Shown in pieces: positions 39,853-46,746 of a stretch of DNA of 64,000 nucleotides. Below the pieces are notes generated by a model. It saw nothing but the letters and a program-made list of their open reading frames with translations, did no database searches and was not told where the DNA came from. This DNA comes from Salinilacustrithrix sp034522155 (GTDB lineage: Bacteria > Actinomycetota > Acidimicrobiia > Acidimicrobiales > Salinilacustritrichaceae), in the NCBI GenBank assembly GCA_034522155.1, contig JAXHLP010000006.1, positions 372,001-436,000 of the forward strand, written 5' to 3'. The translations under genes were made by a program, and so were the position numbers. The stretch's first letter is position 1. Each line of letters begins with the position of its first letter.

Positions 39853-40038
39853 TCAGGACGTGGTGTCGTCCGTCGTGTTCTCGTCCTCTTCGGCCTTGGC
39901 CGCGCCCTCCTTGAGACCGCTCTTGAACTCGTTCTGGGCCTGGCCCAGCGAGCGAGCGAGCTTGGGGAGCTTGGTGCTCCCGAACAGCAGGAGGACCACG
40001 ATGAGGATGATGAGGAGTTCAGGGCCACCGAGGTTCAT
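39853..40038 (-). CDS. tatA: TatA, twin-arginine translocase subunit
   Basis: A 61-residue protein starting MNLGGPELLIILIVVLLLFG, with one short membrane helix, then the hinge and amphipathic helix STKLPKLARSLGQAQNEFKS and an acidic tail. This is the complete TatA layout, which forms the pore of the Tat system exporting folded proteins. The FGSTKLPKLARSLG segment holds the conserved FG. An upstream ATG at 40059 would add seven charged residues in front of the helix and is not chosen. tatC is not in the window. Confidence 0.92.
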   Translation of the reverse strand: MNLGGPELLIILIVVLLLFGSTKLPKLARSLGQAQNEFKSGLKEGAAKAEEDENTTDDTTS

Positions 40039-40106
40039 ATGGTCTCTACGGTACCGCACGCCCGGACGGATGGCTCACGGCCCCGCGCTGGTGTGCCTTC
40101 GAGCGG

Positions 40107-40490
40107 TCATCCGGCGTCGCGCAGGTCTTGCTTCCAGGCCCGGAACCGGGTGTGGACGGTGCCGCTCGGGCCGGTGCCCTCGGCGGAACCGTCGGCGAAG
40201 AGCCGAACCGTGTACGAGGCATCGAGGTCGTCCTCGTGGGCGGCCCAGTAGCGGGCGTCGGCCTTGGTCGCCGGTCCGGCCCGCCACAGGATCCAGGGAC
40301 CGATCCGGCGCTTGTACTGGGCCACGGGCCGGTCGGGCAGGTCGTCGCCGAGGTGGAGGAGGCCTTCGGGCGCCTCGACCCAGGCGGTGGCCGGGATGTT
40401 GCGGTCGCGGATCGGCGTCGGCGGTAGGTCAGCGGTGTGAACCGGCGTGTCGTCGATCGGCCGCTGGTCGTAGGGGAGCCCGTCTGCCAC
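40107..40490 (-). CDS. Conserved hypothetical protein
   Basis: The 127-residue protein has no membrane helix or signal. It reads MADGLPYDQRPIDDTPVHTA and contains KRRIGPWILWRAGPATKADA, YWAAHEDDLDASYTVRLFAD and a C-terminal HTRFRAWKQDLRDAG. No domain is recognised. It lies 68 bases upstream of tatA on the same strand and 35 bases from a divergent MBL-fold gene. The coherent codon use and internal hydrophobic pattern support a real gene. Confidence 0.6.
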   Translation of the reverse strand: MADGLPYDQRPIDDTPVHTADLPPTPIRDRNIPATAWVEAPEGLLHLGDDLPDRPVAQYKRRIGPWILWRAGPATKADARYWAAHEDDLDASYTVRLFADGSAEGTGPSGTVHTRFRAWKQDLRDAG

Positions 40491-40525
40491 GACCCAGACC
40501 GTAGGTGGTCCTATCCTCGTTGCTG

Positions 40526-41995
40526 ATGTCGATGCGACCCGAGTGCACCGTCACCCTGCTTGGGCACGCTTGCCTGGGAGTCGAAGCGCGAACCGGTGCC
40601 GCCGAACCGTTCCGGATCCTCGTCGACCCGTGGTTGTTCGGGTCGTGCTACTGGCGGTCGTGGTGGCACTTCCCGTCCGCGCCCGACGTGGCGGAGGAGT
40701 GGTGGTCGCCGGACGTGGTGATCCCGAGCCATCACCACGCCGACCACTTCCACTACCCGACCCTGCGCCGGCTCGACCGATCGGCTCGCGTCGCGATCCC
40801 GCGATTCGGCGTCGACGCCATGGCCCCGGAGCTGGACGGACTCGGGTTCTTCGACGTGACCGAGGTGGCCCATGGGTGCTCGGTGGAGCTCGCACCCGGT
40901 GTGACGTACTCGTCCTACCAGTACGGCTTCGATGATTCGGTCGTGGTCCTGGCGGTGGGTGACACGCTGCTGGTCGACGTCAACGATGCCAAGATCCGCG
41001 GTCGGGCGCTGCGTCAGGTCGTCGACGATGTCGGGCGGCCCACGTTCGCGTTCAAGACCCATTCGTGGGCCCAGGCGTACCCGCTCAGCTACACCGCCGA
41101 CGATCCGGCCGACCTCGCGCTGGTGACCGAGGCGACCTTCGTGGAGGACTTTCTCGAGACCGCCCGGACGCTGCAGCCCCGGTACATGGTCCCGTTCGCC
41201 TCCGACATGGCGTGCCTGCACCCGCAGTCCCGCCATGTCAACGAGCACGCCGTGACGCGGGCGTCGGTGCAGGCGGCCATGCGCGACCACGGTCCCGCTT
41301 CGACCGAGGTCGTCGACCTGCGCCCCGGTGAGTCGTGGAGCAGCGTCGATGGGTTCCGGCGGGCCGACGCGCCGGTGCCGGAGGACTGGCCGACGCGCTC
41401 GGCGCTGATCGACCAGCGCCTCGAGGAGGTGGCCGGGACGCTCGACGAGCAGGCCGAGCACGAGGCCGCGATCACCTGCAGCTACGAGGAGTTCCACGAC
41501 TACTTCGACCGGCTCGTGCGGGCGGTTCCGCGCCCGGCTCGGCGTCTGGCCGGCGGCCGACCGGTCGTCTTCGCCGCGCCCTGGAGCGAACCCGGGTTCT
41601 GGTGCGTCGACCTGGCCGCGTGCCGGGTGTGGCCCGCCGACGCCCCGCCCGCCGACGCCGCCTCGATCGTCGAGTTCGACCAGGCGCTGCTTGCCGAGGG
41701 AATCCGAAGTCAGATCCTGCACTTCGCGCAGGGATCGTTTCGCCAACGGACCCACGTCCGCGCCGGCGGGATCGGCGACGACCTCGCACTCTGGTCGCTG
41801 GTGATGATCTTCGAGATCGGCTACCTGCCGTTGCGCTCGTCTCTCCGGCCGCGCGTGGTCAGGGCTGGCCTGCGCCGGTGGCGAGAGGGCGTCGACGTGG
41901 TGAGTGCGCTGGTCCGGCGTGGCCGTGGTTCACCGTTGGAGCGCCTCGCCGGCGGCTTCGGAGGGGCGGCCGAGAGCCCCTCGACACGCCCGTGA
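40526..41995 (+). CDS. MBL-fold hydrolase, UlaG/CMP-sialate-hydroxylase-like
   Basis: The roughly 489-residue protein has an N-terminal metallo-beta-lactamase domain. It contains TVTLLGHACLGVE, LVDPWLFG, the metal motif PSHHHADHFHYPTLRRL and FAFKTHSWAQAYPLSY, like the UlaG and CMP-N-acetylneuraminate-hydroxylase group. The C-terminal 250 residues have no recognised domain. Function unknown. The ATG at 40526 is chosen (a further ATG is at 40532). A TATCCT box about 13 bases upstream and the lack of a Shine-Dalgarno suggest a leaderless or near-leaderless transcript. It ends at the base next to the convergent MBL gene end. Confidence 0.78.
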   Translation: MSMRPECTVTLLGHACLGVEARTGAAEPFRILVDPWLFGSCYWRSWWHFPSAPDVAEEWWSPDVVIPSHHHADHFHYPTLRRLDRSARVAIPRFGVDAMAPELDGLGFFDVTEVAHGCSVELAPGVTYSSYQYGFDDSVVVLAVGDTLLVDVNDAKIRGRALRQVVDDVGRPTFAFKTHSWAQAYPLSYTADDPADLALVTEATFVEDFLETARTLQPRYMVPFASDMACLHPQSRHVNEHAVTRASVQAAMRDHGPASTEVVDLRPGESWSSVDGFRRADAPVPEDWPTRSALIDQRLEEVAGTLDEQAEHEAAITCSYEEFHDYFDRLVRAVPRPARRLAGGRPVVFAAPWSEPGFWCVDLAACRVWPADAPPADAASIVEFDQALLAEGIRSQILHFAQGSFRQRTHVRAGGIGDDLALWSLVMIFEIGYLPLRSSLRPRVVRAGLRRWREGVDVVSALVRRGRGSPLERLAGGFGGAAESPSTRP

Positions 41996-42619
41996 TCACC
42001 AGCCCCGGTCGATCCAGTCCTGCAGGTGTGGGCGCTCGTTGCCGATCGTGGTGTCGTCGCCGTGGCCGGGCAGCACGAGCGTGTCGGGCGGGAGCGTGAA
42101 CAACTTGCGGTCGATCGACTCGATGATCTCGTCGAAGTCACCCAGCTCGGTGGCGGTGTTGCCGGGACCACCCGGGAACAACGTGTCGCCGGAGAACAGG
42201 ATCGGTGACCCCTCGAGCCGGAAGCTCATCGAGCCCGGGGTGTGGCCGGGATTGAGGATCGTGTGCAGGCGCAGGCGCCCCACATCGACCACCGACTCGT
42301 CCTCGAGGAGTTGGTCGTAGGACGGCAGCATGTCGGCGTCCTCGCCGGTGACGTGGACGCTGTAGCCCGCGTCGCGGAGCTGGGGAACGGCCTGGATGTG
42401 GTCCCAGTGGCCGTGGGTCTCGATGACCTGGCCGACGCCCAGTCGCTCGCACAGTCCGAGCAGCATGTCGTGCTCGTTGGCCGCGTCGATGAGCACGGCG
42501 TCCCCCGTCTCGGTGCAGCGCAGGATGAAGACGTTGTTGTCGAGGGGGCCGACCACGACCTTGTGGATCTCGGCCCGCTCGTCCTTCCAGTGCAGGGTGT
42601 TCGCGGGGCTCGCAGCCAT
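41996..42619 (-). CDS. MBL-fold metallo-hydrolase, glyoxalase-II-like
   Basis: A 207-residue metallo-beta-lactamase-fold enzyme with the complete metal-ligand series THGHWDH, NPGHTPGS, SGDTLFPGGPGN and PGHGDDTTIG. This is the compact glyoxalase-II-like group that hydrolyses thioesters such as S-lactoylglutathione or other thiol conjugates. Actinobacteria generally lack glutathione, so the thiol would be different (mycothiol, for example), which is an inference. It converges on the preceding MBL gene with no gap. Confidence 0.88.
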   Translation of the reverse strand: MAASPANTLHWKDERAEIHKVVVGPLDNNVFILRCTETGDAVLIDAANEHDMLLGLCERLGVGQVIETHGHWDHIQAVPQLRDAGYSVHVTGEDADMLPSYDQLLEDESVVDVGRLRLHTILNPGHTPGSMSFRLEGSPILFSGDTLFPGGPGNTATELGDFDEIIESIDRKLFTLPPDTLVLPGHGDDTTIGNERPHLQDWIDRGW

Positions 42620-42629
42620 GACCCCAACC

Positions 42630-43040
42630 CTACGGTTCTCGGGGGGCGATGACCTCGAAGCCGAGTCCGGCGGCCGCAGGTATCTGGCGCCGGTCGAAGG
42701 TCAGGTAGCGCACGGGCGCGGGGAGTCGGTCGGCCGCGGCGAGGTGGAGGGCGTCGACGGACCGGACTCGGTAGGTGGCGCCGATCTCCACCGCGCGTGC
42801 CAGGCAGCGTTCATCCACGGAGACGACGTGGAAGGCGTCCCAGTCGTGGCGCAGCGACCGCCACAGGTGGTCGTGCTGGCCGGGGGTGACGGCGAGGTGG
42901 TGCAGCGCCTGGAGCGTCTCGGCCCGGGCCAGTGCCGACGCGCACCAGACCGGGTCGTCGGCCATGGCCTCGGTGACGAGGCCGTGGCCGCCACCGCGCA
43001 CGTAGCGCCGGACCAGGGCCGAGGTGTCGATGGCCAGCAT
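42630..43040 (-). CDS. vapC: PIN-domain ribonuclease toxin (VapC-like)
   Basis: A 136-residue PIN-domain protein: Asp5 in MLAIDTSALVRRY, Glu in RAETLQAL, Asp in VRSVDALHLAAA and Asp in YLTFDRRQ make up the acidic metal site of a VapC-type RNase. The ATG overlaps the stop of the upstream antitoxin gene (ATGA), the normal arrangement for such pairs. It ends ten bases from the MBL-fold gene start region. RNA target unknown. Confidence 0.85.
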   Translation of the reverse strand: MLAIDTSALVRRYVRGGGHGLVTEAMADDPVWCASALARAETLQALHHLAVTPGQHDHLWRSLRHDWDAFHVVSVDERCLARAVEIGATYRVRSVDALHLAAADRLPAPVRYLTFDRRQIPAAAGLGFEVIAPREP

Positions 43041-43315
43041 CAGGAGGCACCCCGCAACTCGTCGAGGATGTCGTCGAGACGGATGTCGACCGGCGGGTCG
43101 ATCGGTTCCGGTCCCGCCGTGTGGTCCCGCCTCGGGCCCTGCACCAGACCGGTGGCGACGAGATCGTCGAGCGTCGGTTCGCCGGTGGATTCCAGCGGGC
43201 CGAGCTGGGCCGTGGGACGGCCGTCGACGGTGACCGCGATCCGTTCGCCGGCGGCGGCGCGGCGCAGCACCGCCGCCACGTCGTTGCGCAGCTCCCGGAC
43301 CCCGATCCGTTCCAC
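43040..43315 (-). CDS. vapB: Phd/YefM-type antitoxin
   Basis: From a GTG at 43315 the 91-residue protein reads VERIGVRELRNDVAAVLRRA, then AGERIAVTVDGRPTAQLGPL, the Phd/YefM DNA-binding fold that neutralises a toxin and represses its operon. A Pro/Asp-rich C-terminal part (PPVDIRLDDILDELRGAS) would bind the toxin. An in-frame ATG at 43354 would add 13 residues and swallow the operator-like repeats, so the GTG is preferred. It overlaps vapC by four bases. Confidence 0.8.
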   Translation of the reverse strand: MERIGVRELRNDVAAVLRRAAAGERIAVTVDGRPTAQLGPLESTGEPTLDDLVATGLVQGPRRDHTAGPEPIDPPVDIRLDDILDELRGAS

Positions 43316-43323
43316 GCCCCGAG

Positions 43324-43352
43324 GTGTACCACGAGGTAGCACGCGTGTACAC
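43324..43352. promoter_or_regulatory. Operator-like GTGTAC repeats upstream of the antitoxin
   Basis: GTGTAC occurs at 43324-43329 and 43345-43350, 21 bases (two helical turns) apart. The second lies within a perfect palindrome GTGTACAC (43345-43352). Position just upstream of the chosen antitoxin start fits autoregulation by a Phd-type dimer pair. Confidence 0.5.
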
Positions 43353-43451
43353 ATCTCGGGTTGCCGGGTCGGAGACCGCCCTCTAGCTTCGACGTCACGC
43401 CACACCGGGGCGAGCGTCATGCCAGGGAGTTCGCTCCGCAGCTCACCCGGC

Positions 43452-43486
43452 GTCGCGAAGCCCGGCGGTTTGCGGGGCTTCGTGAC
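43452..43486 (+). promoter_or_regulatory. Hairpin in the leader of the acyl-CoA dehydrogenase gene
   Basis: CGAAGCCC (43456-43463) pairs with GGGCTTCG (43475-43482), and GTC/GAC extend it outward past one mismatch, around an 11-base loop. It ends 36 bases before the ATG at 43522. It could terminate antisense-side transcription or act as an attenuator. Confidence 0.4.
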
Positions 43487-43521
43487 GGTCAGTCAATCCA
43501 CCGAACCGGGGAGCACACCCA

Positions 43522-44637
43522 ATGAACTTCGCCTTCTCCGAGGAGCAGGAAGAGCTCCGGAGCATCGTCCGGAAGTTCCTCGAGGACAAGTCGCCCGAGG
43601 CCAGCGTCCGCGAGCAGATGGACACCGAGAAGGGCTTCGACGACGCCGTCTGGACCCAGATGGCCGAGCAGATGGGTCTGCAGAGCCTCATCATCCCCGA
43701 GGAGTACGGCGGCTCGGGCTACAGCTACGTCGAGCTCACCGTGGTGCTCGAGGAGATGGGACGGGCCCTGCTGTGCGCCCCCTACTTCTCCACCGTCGTC
43801 CTCGCCGGCAACGCCATCCTCCACGCCGGCGACGACGCCGCCAAGGCCGACCTGCTCCCCGGCATCGCTTCCGGTGAGACCAAGGCCACGCTCGCCCTCA
43901 CCGAGGCCAACGGCAAGTGGGACGAGTCCGGCATCGAGGCCACGGCCACCAAGAGCGGCGACGGCTGGACGATCAACGGCGAGAAGATGTTCGTCCTCGA
44001 CGGCCACACCGCCGACCTGATCGTCGTGGCGGCCAAGACCGACGCCGGCACCAGCCTGTTCCACCTGCCCGCCGACGCCGACGGCCTCACACGTGAGGCC
44101 CTGTCGACGATGGACCAGACCCGCAAGCAGGCCAAGCTCACCTTCTCGAACACCCCGGCCACGCTGCTCGGCACCGACGGCGGCGGCTGGGACGTGCTCA
44201 GCACCGTCCTCGACCTCACCGTGGTGGCCCTCGCCGCCGAGCAGGTCGGCGGGGCCCAGTGCGTGCTCGACATGGCCGTCCAGTACGCCAAGGACCGCGT
44301 CCAGTTCGGGCGTCCGATCGGCTCGTTCCAGGCCATCAAGCACAAGTGCGCCGACATGCTCCTCGAGGTCGAGTCGGCCAAGTCCGCGGCCTACTACGCC
44401 GCGTGGTGCGCCGCCGAGATGAACGACGAGCTGCCCTCGGTGGCCTCGCTCGCCAAGGCGTACTGCTCCGAGGCGTACTTCCACGCCGCCGCCGAGAACA
44501 TCCAGATTCACGGCGGCATCGGCTTCACCTGGGAGCACCCGGCCCACCTGTACTTCAAGCGTGCGAAGAGCTCCGAGCTGCTGTTCGGCGATCCCACCTA
44601 CCACCGCGAGCAACTCGCCCAGCGCATCGGTATCTGA
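43522..44637 (+). CDS. Acyl-CoA dehydrogenase
   Basis: A 371-residue FAD enzyme that introduces the alpha-beta double bond in acyl-CoA thioesters. It begins MNFAFSEEQEELRSIVRKFL and has LIIPEEYGGSGYSYVELTVV, LALTEANG in place of the usual TEP.AGSD motif, QFGRPIGSFQAIKHKCADML and IQIHGGIGFTWEHPAHLYFK. The C-terminal region lacks an obvious catalytic Glu in the usual place, as in the FadE-type heteromeric acyl-CoA dehydrogenases of actinobacteria that act on steroid side chains. No partner subunit is adjacent, so this is only a possibility. A GGGGAG site lies eight bases before the ATG. Confidence 0.88.
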   Translation: MNFAFSEEQEELRSIVRKFLEDKSPEASVREQMDTEKGFDDAVWTQMAEQMGLQSLIIPEEYGGSGYSYVELTVVLEEMGRALLCAPYFSTVVLAGNAILHAGDDAAKADLLPGIASGETKATLALTEANGKWDESGIEATATKSGDGWTINGEKMFVLDGHTADLIVVAAKTDAGTSLFHLPADADGLTREALSTMDQTRKQAKLTFSNTPATLLGTDGGGWDVLSTVLDLTVVALAAEQVGGAQCVLDMAVQYAKDRVQFGRPIGSFQAIKHKCADMLLEVESAKSAAYYAAWCAAEMNDELPSVASLAKAYCSEAYFHAAAENIQIHGGIGFTWEHPAHLYFKRAKSSELLFGDPTYHREQLAQRIGI

Positions 44638-44662
44638 GAGCGCACACAACGAGGAGCGAGCA

Positions 44663-44896
44663 ATGGGCCGCGAAGCCCGTGCGCAACGCGGCGACCGAGA
44701 TCGCGAGCGAATCTCTTTGGGCGTGCTCTGCAGCCGTTCGTCCCTCCCGAGCGGGAGGTCCTCACTTCTGAAGTTGTTCATCGAACCCGAAGGGTTCGCC
44801 AGGGCCTCACAACTTCCTTCTGTGCACGTAGACGAGGGGGCGTTTCGGCGCCCCCTTCGTCGCGTGCGGCCGCAGGTCGTAGCGTCCCGGTCGTGA
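44663..44896 (+). CDS. Possible small protein (77 codons) in a structured intergenic region
   Basis: An ATG at 44663 has a good GAGGAG site six to eight bases upstream and opens 77 codons starting MGREARAQRGDRDRERIS. The composition is hydrophilic and arginine-rich with no known domain, and the frame runs through three hairpins including a terminator. It may be a short translated leader and not a protein gene. It overlaps the next gene start by four bases. Confidence 0.25.
   Translation: MGREARAQRGDRDRERISLGVLCSRSSLPSGRSSLLKLFIEPEGFARASQLPSVHVDEGAFRRPLRRVRPQVVASRS
44743..44816 (+). ncRNA. Structured RNA candidate of nested hairpins
   Basis: CCTCCCG/CGGGAGG (44743-44758) is followed by an 8-bp outer stem GAAGTTGT (44770-44777) with ACAACTTC (44809-44816). 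This outer stem encloses a 7-bp inner hairpin CGAACCC-GAA-GGGTTCG (44782-44798). A terminator hairpin comes 19 bases later. The order hairpin, nested hairpin, terminator is what a small RNA or a riboswitch-like leader would show. No known family is recognised. Confidence 0.4.
44835..44856 (+). terminator. Rho-independent-type terminator after the structured region
   Basis: AGGGGGCG (44835-44842) pairs perfectly with CGCCCCCT (44849-44856) around TTTCGG, followed by TCG. It would end transcription from the acyl-CoA dehydrogenase gene or from the structured RNA candidate. Confidence 0.7.
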
Positions 44897-45342
44897 TCTG
44901 GGTGTTCGTCGTCGTCGGTGCGCTGGTGGTGTTCGCCATCGCCGCGGCCTTCGTGGGGACCGAGGCGTTCAAGCTCGGGCACACGCCGACCAGCGCGATC
45001 TTCGACCTCGACGAGGCCATGTACGCGGTGGGTGACGGCTTGCGGGACGGAACCGCCGTGGGCCTCACCTACGACGAGGTCCGCCTGCTCATCCAGTTCT
45101 CGCTCGAGCACCTCGAGTCCAAGGGCATCTCCGCCATGCCCGGCGAGGAGATCGGGCTCGACCCCGTCGGCCCGCCGGTGGTCGTCGCCGACGACGACGC
45201 GGTTGCGGTCGTGCTCGGCCGCGCCGATGAAGTCGGCCTCGAGGTCACCGACGACGCGGTGCTCGAGGTGCTCGACCTGCTGCTCGCGCACCTGGTGGCC
45301 ATCGGGGCCATCGGCCCCAGCGTCGAGCCGCCCTCCGCCTGA
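44893..45342 (+). CDS. Hypothetical membrane-anchored protein
   Basis: A 149-residue protein from a GTG at 44893. The first 25 residues (VIWVFVVVGALVVFAIAAAF) form a membrane anchor, followed by an acidic soluble domain with AIFDLDEAMYAVGDGLRDGT, TYDEVRLLIQFSLEHLESKG and DDAVLEVLDLLLAHLVAIGA. It is likely anchored with the domain in the cytoplasm or outside; topology is not clear. No family is recognised, but the pattern is that of a conserved actinobacterial protein. It stands alone downstream of a terminator. Confidence 0.65.
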   Translation: MIWVFVVVGALVVFAIAAAFVGTEAFKLGHTPTSAIFDLDEAMYAVGDGLRDGTAVGLTYDEVRLLIQFSLEHLESKGISAMPGEEIGLDPVGPPVVVADDDAVAVVLGRADEVGLEVTDDAVLEVLDLLLAHLVAIGAIGPSVEPPSA

Positions 45343-45450
45343 GCCCGAAGCCCGCCCGTCGAAAAGCCGCCCGTCGAAATAGGTGGCGCGAACCGGCTGT
45401 TCGGATGTGCTGAAATGTTGGGCACCAGAGGAAGGAGGTGGTCCAACAAC

Positions 45451-45495
45451 ATGGAAGACAGTTGTCTCGGGACCCTGGAGGTGGCTGGCCGCTAG
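45451..45495 (+). CDS. 14-residue ORF with an extended Shine-Dalgarno, possible leader peptide
   Basis: The ORF encodes MEDSCLGTLEVAGR and stops with TAG. It is preceded by GAAGGAGGTGGTCC (45431-45444), which matches the anti-Shine-Dalgarno tail of 16S rRNA over almost its whole length, far more than any other site in the window. A strong hairpin begins at the stop codon. The surrounding 330 bases (45343-45673) have no other gene. A translated leader that regulates the downstream genes, or a true micropeptide, would both fit. Confidence 0.45.
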   Translation: MEDSCLGTLEVAGR

Positions 45496-45520
45496 GTCAG
45501 TCCTCCCATAGGACCGACCT
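45494..45520 (+). promoter_or_regulatory. Hairpin at the stop codon of the 14-codon ORF
   Basis: AGGTCAGTCCT (45494-45504) pairs with AGGACCGACCT (45510-45520) in 10 of 11 positions around the loop CCCAT. Its base includes the last two bases of the TAG stop, so a ribosome finishing the ORF would melt or block it. Confidence 0.5.
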
Positions 45521-45608
45521 GGCGAATCCCCGCCAGGCCACCGCCGAGCACTCGGCCGGGAGTTGGTCCCACCTGGTGGTCAAACGAGCGCTCGGTTCGT
45601 AGAACGTG

Positions 45609-45655
45609 GACGGGGAGGCCCGGCGATGTGCACCATTGCCCACGGCCTCCCCGTC
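45609..45655 (+). promoter_or_regulatory. Long inverted repeat in the leader of the 72-residue protein gene
   Basis: GACGGGGAGGCC (45609-45620) and GGCCTCCCCGTC (45644-45655) are perfect complements over 12 bases with a 23-base loop. The structure ends 18 bases before the ATG at 45674. It could be a terminator of the upstream leader transcript or hide the start region of the next gene. Confidence 0.5.
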
Positions 45656-45673
45656 ACGCGTATCGTGCCTTCC

Positions 45674-45892
45674 ATGTCGAACCGCCTCGTCCGCATCGAA
45701 GAGCACCAGTGGCTCGGCGACAAGCGCACCTTCCTGGTCCACGATCAGGACAACGTGTGCGACCCGGCCGTGCTCGATGACATCGCCGCGGCCGAGTCGT
45801 GGGCGACCTTCGGCCCCGACACCAGCGCCGAGGCTCGCAATCGCGGCTACCGCGTGTGCAAGGCCTGCGCCGCCAGCGCGGCGGCCGAGTAG
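45674..45892 (+). CDS. Conserved hypothetical protein, 72 residues, with CxxC
   Basis: A small acidic protein reading MSNRLVRIEEHQWLGDKRTF, then LVHDQDNVCDPAVLDDIAAA and ending CKACAASAAAE. One cysteine sits mid-chain and a CKAC pair near the C-terminus, which could bind a metal or form a disulfide. No family recognised. The frame extends upstream to 45563, but the ATG at 45674 lies after the long hairpin and gives a compact protein. The next gene starts 24 bases downstream. Confidence 0.55.
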   Translation: MSNRLVRIEEHQWLGDKRTFLVHDQDNVCDPAVLDDIAAAESWATFGPDTSAEARNRGYRVCKACAASAAAE

Positions 45893-45915
45893 CCGGCCCG
45901 TCCCTGGCCAGCACG

Positions 45916-46680
45916 GTGAACGAACGCTTCCCGTCCGGCTCGCTCACCCTCGTCGGTCACCTCGCCGGGGTGCCGTCCACGGCCACGGCACCGGCCCGGC
46001 CAGCGGTCGTGCTGGTCCACGGCTACCCATCGGGTCCGGCGGGGACCGCGGGAGCGGTGTCGGCCATGCCCGAGCTCGCCGACCGGATCGCCGACGACAT
46101 GGGCTTCATGGCCTTCTCCCCGTGCTTGCGGGGCATCGAGGGCAGCCAGGGCGACTTCTCGATCCTCGGATGGGCCGAGGACATCGGTGCCGCGGTCGCC
46201 CACCTGCGCGACGTCGCGCCGGTGAGCAGCGTCTGGCTCGTCGGCTTCGGTACCGGGGGCGCGCTGGCGACCTGTGTCGGCGCCGACGACCGGGACATCC
46301 GTGGTGTCGCCGCGCTGGCCGCCCCAGCCGATTTCGACGACTGGGCCTCGAACCCCAAGCGCCTGTTCGAGCACGCTCGCGAGATCGGGATCGTGTCATC
46401 GATGAGCAACCCGGATGGCTGGCCCCGCGAGCTCCGCGCGCTCAAGGCCGTCGAGGGTGCCCAGCGCCTGTCTCCCCGTGCCCTGCTCGTGGTGCACGGC
46501 GCGGCCGACGACGTCGTCCCGAGCTTCGACGCGCGCGTCATCGCCGACGCCCACACCAGCGCAGAGCTCCACCTCCTCGACGGCGGTGGTCACCGGCTCC
46601 GCCACGACCCGCGCGCCATGGCCGTGCTGCTCGGTTGGCTCGACCGTCAGCGCACCCACGCCGTCCCCCGCACGGCGTGA
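45916..46680 (+). CDS. Alpha/beta hydrolase
   Basis: A 254-residue alpha/beta-hydrolase-fold protein from a GTG at 45916. VVLVHGYPSGPAGT gives the oxyanion region, SVWLVGFGTGGALATCVGAD the nucleophile elbow, and PRALLVVHGAADDVVPSFDA the acid region, followed by LHLLDGGGHRLRHDP with the His. The elbow reads GFGTGG, with Gly or Thr where Ser is expected. The protein may therefore lack hydrolase activity, or it may use a non-canonical nucleophile. Function unknown. Confidence 0.78.
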   Translation: MNERFPSGSLTLVGHLAGVPSTATAPARPAVVLVHGYPSGPAGTAGAVSAMPELADRIADDMGFMAFSPCLRGIEGSQGDFSILGWAEDIGAAVAHLRDVAPVSSVWLVGFGTGGALATCVGADDRDIRGVAALAAPADFDDWASNPKRLFEHAREIGIVSSMSNPDGWPRELRALKAVEGAQRLSPRALLVVHGAADDVVPSFDARVIADAHTSAELHLLDGGGHRLRHDPRAMAVLLGWLDRQRTHAVPRTA

Positions 46681-46711
46681 ACCGTCGGTCGCTGGGCGAC
46701 CTCCGGTTCCT

Positions 46712-46740
46712 GGAGTTCCTCGGCGGGGCCTCGGAACTCC
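46712..46740. terminator. Hairpin between convergent genes
   Basis: GGAGTTCC (46712-46719) and GGAACTCC (46733-46740) pair perfectly around a 13-base loop. It lies between the stop of the alpha/beta hydrolase gene and the end of the HhH-GPD gene, and so can serve both strands. Confidence 0.55.
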
Positions 46741-46746
46741 TGCCCG

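Noticed and set aside
40060..40106. tatA start at 40059
   Set aside because: It would put RYRRDH before the membrane helix. TatA proteins begin a few residues before the helix, as with the ATG at 40038.
44780..44800. tRNA T-arm (GGGTTCG within a hairpin)
   Set aside because: No acceptor stem, anticodon arm or correct spacing could be found around it.
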